Positions 43,354 through 52,657 of a DNA stretch of 64,000 bases are shown in pieces. The DNA is from Nitzschia sp. pyKryTriq1 (lineage: Eukaryota > Bacillariophyta > Bacillariophyceae > Bacillariales > Bacillariaceae), in assembly GCA_956465555.1 (NCBI GenBank), contig OY101130.1, positions 248,001 to 312,000 on the forward strand, written 5' to 3'. The notes beneath the pieces were generated by a model. That model was not told the origin of the DNA. It did no database searches and was given only the letters and a program-made list of their open reading frames with translations. Each line of letters opens with the position of its first letter. The stretch's first letter is position 1. A program made the position numbers and the translations under genes.

Positions 43354-43964
43354 TGCTGTTGGTGCACGCGCTAGGATGCAATAAATGTGCCGACATATTG
43401 TACCCAAACGTTGTTGCATCCCACAATCACACGAGAGTGTTGCCATTCCTGATCTTGGCTTTCCCACGGAGACTTTCCTAGTGTGCCAATACTTTGGGTG
43501 GTAATTGTTTGGGTCGAGCAACGGAGGCTCCACCATTTTCACATAGTACACTGACTCAGACTTGAAAAAGTGATATGCATCTGCACTGTCGTGCTCACCT
43601 TAAAATTCGAATTAGAGAATTCGAATTAGAATTCGACTTAGAATTAGAATTCGAATTCAGACATTGTATTTTGAATGCACACACACTTACGCTGGATTAT
43701 TTCGATGGACTCATGAACCAGTGTTTTGGATAGGGAATTCAAAGTTTCTTGCAGCAAGGTGTCCGTGTCTCTTGACACCAGCTCTTGTGATAGGGAGTTC
43801 ATGGCATCCCTTTGAAGACTATTGATACGGCGCTGTGTGTGCTTGATAATCCGTGACTGCGCAGTATCAATACCGTCATTTTGATGTATTTTTTTGGAAG
43901 GGGCTCGAAGTTCGACCTGGACATGTTGTTCCGGCGATGTGATGGGAAATTGTGTGCCCTTTTT
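43312..43964 (-). pseudogene. MULE transposase C-terminal remnant with SWIM zinc finger
   Basis: Two coding-like minus-strand segments, 43964-43691 and 43598-43312, join in phase 1 across a 92-bp intron (GTAAGT...TTTAAG); the intron is mostly an AATTCGAATTA simple repeat. The first segment (~91 codons, open after a TAA, no initiator near its start) is helical (SLQRDAMNSLSQELVSRDTD). The second has LSCDCGMQQRLGTICRHIYC, a SWIM finger C-x-C-x9-C-x-H, and ends in ADKGKIRFFY inside the left TIR. The catalytic DDE part is missing, so this is the 3' end of a transposase gene kept after internal deletion. The intact splice sites argue for recent loss. Confidence 0.7.
43599..43690. repeat. AATTCGAATTA-type simple repeat (intron of the MULE remnant)
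   Basis: Alternating GAATTC/GAATTAGA units around 43607-43660 that form several overlapping palindromes. Confidence 0.75.
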
Positions 43965-43994
43965 TTATTGTTGTGGAGTGAGTGAGCGCCACCT

Positions 43995-44169
43995 GCTCCC
44001 TCTGCTGACAAGGGAAAAATTCGATTTTTCTATTGAATTTTCTGATTCCTAATTCCTGATTGGTGAGTGTGCCGGACGGTCGGAGTACCACTGTTTAGTC
44101 GGAGTAGGCCAGGACGAGTTGGTTTGAACAGGACCGGGCCGGCTACAAAAAGGTGGCATTGAGGGGCTC
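43995..44169 (-). repeat. right terminal inverted repeat (175 bp)
   Basis: Inverted partner of 43179-43353. The ORFs at both ends that begin MVLRPSGTLTNQELG are the same TIR sequence and not genes. Confidence 0.9.
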
Positions 44170-44480
44170 TCCAATATTATAACCGGTACAAGATACTGTC
44201 GCGTCTAACCGATGTCGGGGGGCTTCTTCAGACATTGGACACATGGAAATGAGAGCGCACCTCCCATAAACACTTCTAGGTGGGATCCATCCTCGCCACA
44301 AATTTCGATCCTGGTCTAGACTTTCTAGAAACTCGTTCTTCAGAAACCTGGCGATTATTTGAAATATCGCATTATCTCTCACAACATAAAACGCAATCAC
44401 AACAATCGCTAAAGAAAACTCTTCATTTCAAAAGAATACTTACTTACAGACAAACATCTATCCAAAGACCACAAACGACG
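44170..44480. other. intergenic, leader of secreted repeat protein
   Basis: The frame is open from 44280, but the Met at 44481 is followed by a signal peptide and is the better start. Confidence 0.6.
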
Positions 44481-47441
44481 ATGCGCCTTCATTCAGTGGC
44501 CTTTAATCTCGCTGCACTAGTGATAGTATCCAGCTCCTGGAATCATCATCAAGAATCTTCCATTTTTGTCGGTGCTTCCGAGTTGTCGTTTGAAGAGACA
44601 ACCAACGAGCAGATTATTTCGCAACGAATCCTCCGGGCAGGTATCCGACGAATTCGAGGATCTGTCCCAGTCGAACTGGTGCAGGAAGAAGTTGAACTTC
44701 CCGAAGAAGAAGAAGAAATCATTCGACGCTTGACTGCCAAGGGCTGTGCACAAAAACTTTCAGGAAGTCGTGGCGGTGCTGGTGGGGTAGCCAAATGTTC
44801 GGAGACCGACATTAGCAGCACTGGTCCGCAAATTGCTACTCGATGTACCCAGGTGTCGGCTTGGAATCGATTGTCGGGCAATGGTGTTGTCAAAGAGGCG
44901 AATAACTATGATGGAGACATCATCGATCCTCCCTGTGATCGGAACTTCTTTGGACGAGGCACATGGTGGTCCTACATTGGCACTGGAGAACGGGTGGTAG
45001 TTTCCACTTGCCACTCCTCCACCAACATTTCTACAGCTCTCTTCCTCTATCAATCCTCCGATCTGTCATGCGATTCTCTTAGTTGCTTCGCTCGATCGAA
45101 TATTAATCAATGTGGAGCAGGGGGATTGGACTCTTTCTTTGCCAAAAAGAGTACCGTCTACTACCTCTCTGTTCTCGGAGACAACGGCAACAATCGAAAC
45201 GTTGAAGGACCCGAGGGCTTGATGGCAATCAGTATGACACGTCAAGCCAATGGATGTAATAGCTATGTACCTAAATTGGATAGCAGAGGAAAAGTGATTG
45301 ATGCCACTATTGACGAAAGGAGTCCTTGGTTGGGCCCTCAGTGTACTTCCAACCTGAACGGCCGTGGGCTATGGTATCAGTTTGAAGGAACGGGTGAAAG
45401 CATGTTGATCTCTACTTGCCACAATACAACAAACATTCCGACCGCCATTTCGGTCTACGGAACGGAACAAGGTACTGTCAACACTTGCGCTGGTTTAACC
45501 TGCCACCAGTTTGTTCCGACCTCCCAGGACTGTGTTGATGCCAACGGACAGTCCAAAGGAAGCATGACACGCCTCAAGGTACCCGAGGGACTCAAATATT
45601 ATGTTTCGATTGTCGGAGACAACGAAAACAACAATAACATCTATCCACAGGGCCCCCAAGGCGACGTTGGTGTGAGTTTGCTACGAGAATTCAATGCTTG
45701 CGACCGGGACATTGCTCCTCTTCTAACAGACGATGGGTCCGTGGTGACAGCCTCAAACATGGAAGCCAAGGGAGCTCCTTTATTGGGACCGCAGTGCGGC
45801 CAGAATTTCCACGGTCGCGGCCGATGGTATCAGTTCTGGGGCAAGGGAGAGCCAGTCCTCATTTCGACATGCCACAGCAGTACTACCATTCCAACGACTC
45901 TTTCTGTCTACGAAGCTGTAGATGACGAGGCATCGTGTGAGCAATCGACCTGTCAGGCCTTTGAGGATGCCAACCAATGTGAAGATGGTAATGGGAGTAT
46001 CATACTCTTGTCTAACGCCACCAAAGACAAGACTCACTACTTTAGTGTTCTTGGAAGCAATGGAAACCTGTTGTATCCACCGGGTCCCGAAGGCGAGATT
46101 GGTATCCATGTTGTGACTCGTTCGAATGGATGCGATCAAGCGACGCCTATGTTTGATGACGGACGACTGGACATTATGAATACTGCTGATGGAGCCTCGT
46201 TGGGACCCCAATGTGATATGCAATACAATGGCAGAGGCTACTGGTATACGTTCCTTGGGGAAGGACGAGAGGTAGTGGCATCGACTTGCCATCCCCAAAC
46301 CAACATCTCTACCGTGATTTCTGTTTACAAGTCATCCAAAGGAGGATGCGGGGATGACCTGTCTTGTGTCGCCGTATCTACCAGCTCCGATGAATGTACC
46401 AGTGGAAAGGGTAGTCTCGTTAAATTCCTTGCAGAGGATGGTGTCATCTACAAGATATCAGTGATAGGTGACAATGGAAACTCTTTGCTTCCCGCGTCAG
46501 ATGGTGAGATCGCCTTCAACATCGCCACCTATGTAGATTGTCCTTGCTGGTCGGCTTCGGAGCTTGCCACAGTGACTCCAGAAACGATGGACGGTGGATA
46601 CATTGCGCAATCATGCAACACCAAAATCACGGGAGACTTGAAAAGTCCCGCTTTCCCTCCCTACAGTGCGACCATCCAGCTTGTCAACGACCTCGGCCTC
46701 GGGGCGAAAATGACTAGATTTGGTTGGGGGGAGGACAGAATCGAATGTTCCATAACAGGTAGTATCGGCAAAACTCTTGGAGATCTCGAAGATGAAGATC
46801 AAATTAATCTTTGTCTAGACTTGCTCTACAATCGATGCACCGAGATCTCAAGCTCGGATGTAGCGGTGGAGCTGTCAGCCGTTGACACCCTGGATGTTTC
46901 GTTTGCCGAGAAATGTACGCGAAATGACTTTGTGAACACCATCCTCATATCCGAAGTCGGTGCCTACTATGACGATTGTTTGAAAGTCGCTACTGAGCCG
47001 CCATTGGAAAGCCCGACCATCTCTTGCCCTTGCTGGACAGCGGAGGAACTTGAATCGGTCACTCCAACTTCCTTGCAATACACCGACAACTCGTGCAATA
47101 CTGAAATCACAGGTGATTTATCCGTTCCCTCCAACCCAGTCAATCGTGCGAGCATCCGAGTCGTAGATGAGACTGGCTTGGGAGCTCGCATTGTCCGACT
47201 CGGTGCCGACGAGGACCGAACCATTTGCACCATGGCGGGGTCCCAAATAAGGAGCATCATATCCCTCACCGCCGAAGAAGTCGACGCATGTTTGATCCTA
47301 CTCCACGATCGATGCGAAGAATTGTCTGCATCCGGAAGAGTGACTTCAGGATTCAGCTCCAAGTGCTCGATCTTGGACTTTTCGGACACCATCATCACGT
47401 CCGTGGATGGTTCCGAGTATGACAACTGTTTGCAGCTTTAG
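44481..47441 (+). CDS. secreted Cys-rich protein with four beta-type repeats and two CPCW domains
   Basis: A 986-residue single-exon protein. A signal peptide (MRLHSVAFNLAALVIVSSSW ...) is followed by an acidic/Arg-rich propeptide-like segment (~40-95). Four repeats of ~140 residues start near 120, 258, 406 and 550. Their shared core is GPQC-x-x-x-x-x-GRG-x-WY-x-F-x-G-x-GE, then STCH-x-x-T-x-I-x-T-x-[IL]-x-VY, two cysteines, and YY-x-S-[VI]-[LVI]-GDN-x-N. Two C-terminal domains of ~150 residues start CPCW[ST]A-[SE]-E-L (686 and 848) and contain NSCNT-[KE]-ITGDL and an eight-or-so cysteine pattern. No membrane anchor is visible. I do not know the family by name. The repeat resembles prokaryotic pre-peptidase (PPC-like) beta-sandwiches in outline only. 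An extracellular or cell-wall role is inferred. Confidence 0.8.
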   Translation: MRLHSVAFNLAALVIVSSSWNHHQESSIFVGASELSFEETTNEQIISQRILRAGIRRIRGSVPVELVQEEVELPEEEEEIIRRLTAKGCAQKLSGSRGGAGGVAKCSETDISSTGPQIATRCTQVSAWNRLSGNGVVKEANNYDGDIIDPPCDRNFFGRGTWWSYIGTGERVVVSTCHSSTNISTALFLYQSSDLSCDSLSCFARSNINQCGAGGLDSFFAKKSTVYYLSVLGDNGNNRNVEGPEGLMAISMTRQANGCNSYVPKLDSRGKVIDATIDERSPWLGPQCTSNLNGRGLWYQFEGTGESMLISTCHNTTNIPTAISVYGTEQGTVNTCAGLTCHQFVPTSQDCVDANGQSKGSMTRLKVPEGLKYYVSIVGDNENNNNIYPQGPQGDVGVSLLREFNACDRDIAPLLTDDGSVVTASNMEAKGAPLLGPQCGQNFHGRGRWYQFWGKGEPVLISTCHSSTTIPTTLSVYEAVDDEASCEQSTCQAFEDANQCEDGNGSIILLSNATKDKTHYFSVLGSNGNLLYPPGPEGEIGIHVVTRSNGCDQATPMFDDGRLDIMNTADGASLGPQCDMQYNGRGYWYTFLGEGREVVASTCHPQTNISTVISVYKSSKGGCGDDLSCVAVSTSSDECTSGKGSLVKFLAEDGVIYKISVIGDNGNSLLPASDGEIAFNIATYVDCPCWSASELATVTPETMDGGYIAQSCNTKITGDLKSPAFPPYSATIQLVNDLGLGAKMTRFGWGEDRIECSITGSIGKTLGDLEDEDQINLCLDLLYNRCTEISSSDVAVELSAVDTLDVSFAEKCTRNDFVNTILISEVGAYYDDCLKVATEPPLESPTISCPCWTAEELESVTPTSLQYTDNSCNTEITGDLSVPSNPVNRASIRVVDETGLGARIVRLGADEDRTICTMAGSQIRSIISLTAEEVDACLILLHDRCEELSASGRVTSGFSSKCSILDFSDTIITSVDGSEYDNCLQL

Positions 47442-47628
47442 ACTGAGAGAAAAACTGCACCCACTGACTGTGTATGTATGTATGGATGTAATCAATCAAG
47501 TTTATATTATTAGCTAATCAGAAATGTGTACATTGAATGAAATCAGCCTCGTTTATCATACATAATTCTATTGCGTCTTGATAAAAAACGTACGAACTAC
47601 TCGTCCGTATTTTTAGCTACTAAGTAGC

Positions 47629-49459
47629 TTAGCTCAAAGAATCAATGCCCCAGTTCAGATAGGCTCTTAAATAGCGCCCGGATGCTAGCGGCAGATCCCT
47701 GGGACATCCGATACGATCTCGAAGGTAGGCCAAAGAGGACACCACTCCTGATGCTTGACCGGACGGAACAACCTCCTTGATCATTTGGACAAAACTTGGG
47801 TCGGGAATCTCTTGATCTATCTCTTTCATGGCTAGACAAATAACTCGCAGAGCGTCATCTACCGTCGCCAAGACCGCCCCATCCGATTCGGCATAGGGAT
47901 CGGCCAGTTCGGCACCAAAGGATTTGCGAGGATTCTTGGCTCCCGCGGGACCCCCGCGAGCGGCAAACTTGGCGACATTGACGCCGTTTCCGGCCAATTT
48001 CCACGCGGCCATGAGACGACAGGTCTGGGCCATGAGTTTGGGATCGGCAGATTGATACGATCCATCGGCATCGGGAAGGATTCCAGCCTCTTTTAGCACG
48101 CACAGAGGAAGGGGAGGTCCTCGGTACAGCGGTTGAAGAGGATCGTCATGGGACAGTGGAAGGTGCCATGATCCATCCTACGTGGTAGTATAGAGAAAGA
48201 ACAAGATAGAAACAACATCAATGAGGAATTGTCGCGCTTTGGAGAAATATAATATGCATACAAGTAGAATTGTTTGGATGTACACGTATGCGTTTGACGG
48301 GCGTTTGACGAACCTTTCCTTCGATACACTTGGAGAATTTCTTTCGGTCTTGTTCAAAGCCGCCCGTATATCCCGGCCCATACTGAGGAGGGATATCCTT
48401 GACATGAGTATAGTAGTCACTTTTGAAGGCCAAGTAATGTTCCCGCTTTTCAAAGGCATCCAACCAAGCATTGATTCCATCCAGTCCCCACCTAGGATCT
48501 CGAAGATCCAACCCCTTCCAGTAGGCACAACTGGCCAACATTCGTTCGACATGGGACACATAGACAAAATCAATCATGGTAGGAAAGTCATTATCATCAA
48601 AGAACCAAGGTCCTTTGGTCTTTTTGAGTTCCGAATCGACCTTTTTCATACAATCCATGAACCCTTGCATCGAGCCTGACATGGCGCTGCTGCTGCTGCC
48701 ACCACCACCTATGAGTTTGCTCAATGGATTTCCTCCTCCACCACCACCAAATCCTGGAAGCTCGGGTCGAAACAACAGAGTACACCACCAGCTGAACAAT
48801 TCTCGTTCCAGTCGGGCAAGGTTTTGGAATCGTTGTCTTCCCGCCTCATCGGTTTCAGATGGCATCATGGGTTTGTATCCATCTTCGGGAGGATGCCATT
48901 CATCCAAGAGTTCCATAATGACACTGGATTCGGTAATAATTTGACCACTTTTCACAATCTCAATCGCTGGCAACAATCCACCGGGAACTTTGCGCATAAA
49001 TTCTTGTGGTTTGTCTCCATAACTTCTCATGGGTACGAGTTCAATTTGAATCGGAACCTGTTTTTCTTCAATCAATAACATGGTCTTTTCGCAGTACGGA
49101 CACCACCCGGCATGATCCCGATACAACTTGATGGGTGGCAGCTTATTGTTATTGGACGACTCGAAGAGTCGGAGGGTGTTTTGAACATGAGCCGATCCCT
49201 TTCCTTGCTTGCGAAGTTCCATTTCGTCATTCAATGATTTTCCCACGGGTGTTTCTGCCACTAGGGATTGAAGGTCGGTCCAGGAAGGAATGACCTTGCT
49301 GCTACTGCTACTGCTGCTGCTGCTGGTGGTCGACATTTGGAGTGTGGTTGGAGAAAAAGAAAAAGGACGGGCTGTTGTTGTTGTTGTTGTTGTTGTTGTA
49401 CTCGAGAAGCTTCGGCCGGATGCAAACAGTGAAGCAAAGAGGGCGACTGGGAACCTCAT
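47629..49459 (-). CDS. glutathione S-transferase-like protein with CPYC motif and C-terminal extension
   Basis: Two minus-strand exons, 49459-48314 and 48177-47629, phase-0 intron of 136 bp (GTTCGT...CGTAG); 564 residues. The frame is open upstream to 49573, but Met 49459 begins a targeting-like N-terminus (MRFPVALFASLFASGRSFSS) and is preferred. The thioredoxin-fold domain (~105-190) has LYRDHAGWCPYCEKTMLLIE, then GLLPAIEI and ITESSVIMELLDE, as in omega/lambda or DHAR-like GSTs. The helical GST-C domain (~205-380) has ARLERELFSWWCTLLF and FFDDNDFPTMIDF with a Gly/Ser-rich insertion. The last ~180 residues (from DGSWHLPLS) are beyond the GST fold and unknown to me. Likely glutathione-dependent redox activity in an organelle. 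Confidence 0.85.
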
Positions 49460-50025
49460 TGTTTGGATCTTGATAGAGTACTGTAAACTGTTGTGGAGAC
49501 TTTCTACGTAGAGACTCAAGAGAGTAATAGAGGAGAGCAGGGCGACGAGGGCGGGGTCGACTTCATCAACCACCTGCTCCGCGCGAGATTATTTTAGAAA
49601 GACCGCCATGGTCGATCTGCTCGCGTGATGTCGAGAAAAAAATCCAAAAAATGCGAGAAGATCAAGGCCTGACGTCATTTCGTTTTCTTCGAGCGAGCGA
49701 GCAAGCAATCCAATCTTGCGAGTCCCGGGTGACCAATCCCGCCCGTTCCGATTTATTCGACAAGCTTTCTTTTAGTAGACCTCTCCTGCCTGTCTATGAT
49801 AATATGGTACAAAATGGATACCTCTCTCTTCTAACGAGTACCCGAGTAGTACGGTAGAGCTACTGGACGGAGCCTAGAATAGAGTAAGAGTACTGTAGAG
49901 ATACGACTACTCTTTCTTCCGGTTCCGTGATGGGTTGTTCGACGAATGGCTTTGTGGTTCCGTGATTGGATGATGATTCTACTAGCTAGTATACTAGAAC
50001 AACAACAACTACTACTGCTATTTTA
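49460..50025. other. intergenic, one CRE
   Basis: Upstream of the GST-like gene. It holds the CRE at 49670 and ACTACT runs near 50000. Confidence 0.55.
49670..49677. promoter_or_regulatory. perfect CRE palindrome TGACGTCA
   Basis: Exact octamer 211 bp upstream of the GST-like start codon. It is the third perfect CRE in the window (also 14733 and 28356); about one is expected by chance in 64 kb. Confidence 0.3.
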
Positions 50026-51669
50026 TTATAATAAGCAAACGTTCGACTGATCGTTCCGGAGGGTGTTGATAAATTTCGAAAAGGTAGACCTGCGGGTTCC
50101 CGCAAAGCCAATAGTGGCACAGGCTGCCACTTGTTGATCCAAAAAGATTCCTGGCGCATTCTTCGAATTACGAAAGGGAAGGGGGATAGTACTACTACTA
50201 GTAGTAGTACGAGTACTACCGGCCGAGTCCTCCTCCTCCTCCTCGTTGTTCTTGAATAATATTATTTCTTCAAGGCCCCGAGTCAAGTCGCTGCTAAACA
50301 AAAGCACCAATGTAGCATTGAACTCGGTTTCAAGATTCTTTCGTAAGTCCCTGGTCTTTTGGCGAAAGATGCGATACTGCTGTGGTAGTCTTGGTATATC
50401 TGTGGCCACAAAGAGCCCAACGGTTCTTCTTGTTGTTGTTGCTGCTGCTGCTGTTGATGACGGTAAAGAGGTATTTCGGGGGCGCGAGGAGGGCGAGAAC
50501 GAAAGCAACGCCCAAGCACGGATAGTCTTGGAAATCTCGTCCAAAGAACTCGAAATAGCATTTAATATTTTTTCCGGTTTTTCAAAGTTGCCATCGGATC
50601 CACGGATATGGACCGACGCATATGCTGGCATGGTGGACTTGTCCCAGCCATTTTGGTCAAGAATTTGACGGGCCATTTGGCGAATCCAATACGCAAAGCG
50701 AGGTTTGGGGGTCGTCATGATGGTGCTGCTGCTGGTGGTGGTGGTAGTATTAGTACTTTTGAAGGATCCTTCGGCATAGAAGGAATCTAAAAAGGTCCAA
50801 ACCGAATAATTGGACATGGCTCTTCCGACAGTGTCCACGTCTCGAGCTACCAGCGAGGTGTTGTGATATTGAATGCTTTCTTCTTTCGTGTCGGCTGGTG
50901 CTTCATTCCAAATACTTGCACCTTCTCGCTCGTCTGCTGGTTGCTGCCGATACGTCCAAAATGTGTTGAGATGGGAAAAGTTGCTCTCCACAACCCATGT
51001 AGTAGTACTTGTACCAGTACTACTACTACTACTAGAGCCAGGAGCATGATTATTTCTTGCCTCCAATGCAGGATATATTTGCTCGTAAAACTCTTTGAAA
51101 TCAATAGTCCTCGACACGCCGAGATTGGGAAGGGAATATTCAATGTCTAGAACCTGGTCGAGCCGTACATAGGATGATTCTTCGTCTACTACTAGGCCCA
51201 GAAACGCTCGTTGGAGGTCGTAGTCGAGTAGAAACTGTTTCGTCTCTGTGTCGTCAAATATATGGCCAAAGTGTAAAAGAAAATGTGGGGTGACCGGGGA
51301 TAAAATAAGAGTCCGATTGGTGGCCCATGCCATGAAATAGGCCGAATAGACACAACGGATTTGATTGCTCCAACCACCATGGACGAAGTACTGAAGATAT
51401 TTTGTCTCCTCTTTGGGCTGCTCCTCGGTGTACTCGTACTCGTACTTGTCATTCAAAATCGAAAGTACTACATCCTGTTGTTTCACCACAGTGGAGTTAT
51501 TCCTCATAGTACTAGACGATGAGGAGGAAGACGAATAATAATAGGATTTCATTTCGTCCATTTGATGATACACGACCACCAACACCGTGAAACAAACGCT
51601 CAGGATTCCCACAAGGATTGTCTTTCGACTAATATAATTACTCCGCGCCATTACTCCTCCCGTGGTCAT
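50026..51669 (-). CDS. O-fucosyltransferase-like type II membrane protein
   Basis: A 547-residue single-exon protein with type II topology: a short basic cytosolic N-terminus, a signal anchor (~18-36, TILVGILSVCFTVLVVVYH), then a Ser-rich stem and a lumenal domain. Motifs fit the GDP-fucose O-fucosyltransferase superfamily: YFVHGGWSNQIRCVYSAYFM (GG-x-x-NQ near the start of the fold), TNRTLILSPVTPH, YASVHIRGSDG (counterpart of HxR in the family) and DQQVAACATIGFAGTRRSTF near the C-terminus. Several Asn-X-Ser/Thr sites occur. Ser/Thr-rich insertions encoded by simple repeats interrupt the domain. It probably acts in the Golgi or ER to fucosylate proteins or glycans. The acceptor is unknown. Confidence 0.75.
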   Translation of the reverse strand: MTTGGVMARSNYISRKTILVGILSVCFTVLVVVYHQMDEMKSYYYSSSSSSSSTMRNNSTVVKQQDVVLSILNDKYEYEYTEEQPKEETKYLQYFVHGGWSNQIRCVYSAYFMAWATNRTLILSPVTPHFLLHFGHIFDDTETKQFLLDYDLQRAFLGLVVDEESSYVRLDQVLDIEYSLPNLGVSRTIDFKEFYEQIYPALEARNNHAPGSSSSSSTGTSTTTWVVESNFSHLNTFWTYRQQPADEREGASIWNEAPADTKEESIQYHNTSLVARDVDTVGRAMSNYSVWTFLDSFYAEGSFKSTNTTTTTSSSTIMTTPKPRFAYWIRQMARQILDQNGWDKSTMPAYASVHIRGSDGNFEKPEKILNAISSSLDEISKTIRAWALLSFSPSSRPRNTSLPSSTAAAATTTRRTVGLFVATDIPRLPQQYRIFRQKTRDLRKNLETEFNATLVLLFSSDLTRGLEEIILFKNNEEEEEDSAGSTRTTTSSSTIPLPFRNSKNAPGIFLDQQVAACATIGFAGTRRSTFSKFINTLRNDQSNVCLL

Positions 51670-52657
51670 CTTCTGAGTAGTCTATCTGGCTAGACTACTC
51701 GTACGGGGACGACTCACTCCGCTGGCAGCTTCCGACGAAAACTAACTGCAGGGCCTAATCTTTCTTTCCCTCTGTCATTGGAATTGTACTTTCCTTGTCA
51801 TCGCTCTGTGCTCTGTACGAGTAGACTACCTGGGTACAAGGTACTCTACCGGTATAGTAGACGAGAGAGAGAGAGACGAGTAGGATTGCAATCAGTACTG
51901 TAGCTCATCTCCCCGTTCCGAATGTGGGTGTTAGATGTTGGGTGTTGGATCAGGGGTCCACATATTCCACATGCGGTACTTGTACCTGTACGGACACAAG
52001 AGCTTGTGTTGGATTGATCGGAGAATGTTGCTGTATGTGTTGAATTTTTTTGAAATCTGTCATCTTCGACTAAAGCGACTGATTGACTTTTCAGTCGTCG
52101 TTGTCGTTCATACGTTTCGCTGTCTCTCGGGTCACGTTTAACAAGTCATAATCTATGTCCAGGTTTCATACAAACAAAAATGAGTGGGAACGTTCTTTTG
52201 AAAATAATAGCGACTGAACGGCCTTTCTAGCGAGCCGGTCGGTCTCCTTCTCCCATAATGTAAGCATTTGGATCTCCTAGATTCAACCGTTCTCGCGCCG
52301 GATCGTCTATTTTTGTCGAAGGCCGCCATTTTTTGTCGGAGTTTGATTTAATCTTTGGATGATTGAGCCTCCCCGCCGAAAAACAAAAACGGTTCTTCTC
52401 CTCTAATACTATCGGCACCTGGTAGGAGAGACGAAAGAGCGTGACCTTTTTCGTCGAGCAAAGCATGCATGCATTGATTCCATTCATTCATCTGGATTAG
52501 ATATTATGTGTGTAGTTGTCCATCCTTGAGAACCCTACAAATCATTACAGTTCACATTCGAAGAATCCTTTCCCAGTCCAGTGTCCACCAGTCCACCAGT
52601 CCAGTCCTCCATAACATTTGAATTTCGTCAATAATTCATTTCTCCATCGTTTGCATC
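51670..52657. other. intergenic, no supported gene
   Basis: Divergent upstream region of the fucosyltransferase-like (-) and rhodanese (+) genes. Short GA and GTAC repeats near 51840-51880. An 86-codon minus ORF at 52227-52487 shows no family resemblance. Confidence 0.5.

Larger units (their letters stand above)
43179..44169. mobile_element. non-autonomous Mutator-like element with 175-bp TIRs
   Basis: A 991-bp unit bounded by perfect (by eye) 175-bp terminal inverted repeats. The ends are GAGCCCCTCAATGCCACC... on both sides. The internal ~640 bp carries the 3' part of a transposase-like gene on the minus strand with a SWIM zinc finger, a feature of Mutator-like (MULE) transposases. Long TIRs and SWIM together point to a deleted MULE. 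No clear 9-bp target-site duplication is seen (flanks gaatttagg and tccaatatt). TIR identity suggests a recent insertion. Confidence 0.8.

Noticed and set aside
43257-43481. ORF beginning MVLRPSGTLTNQELG, also at 43876-44091
   Set aside because: Same 175-bp TIR read from both ends; a repeat, not a gene.
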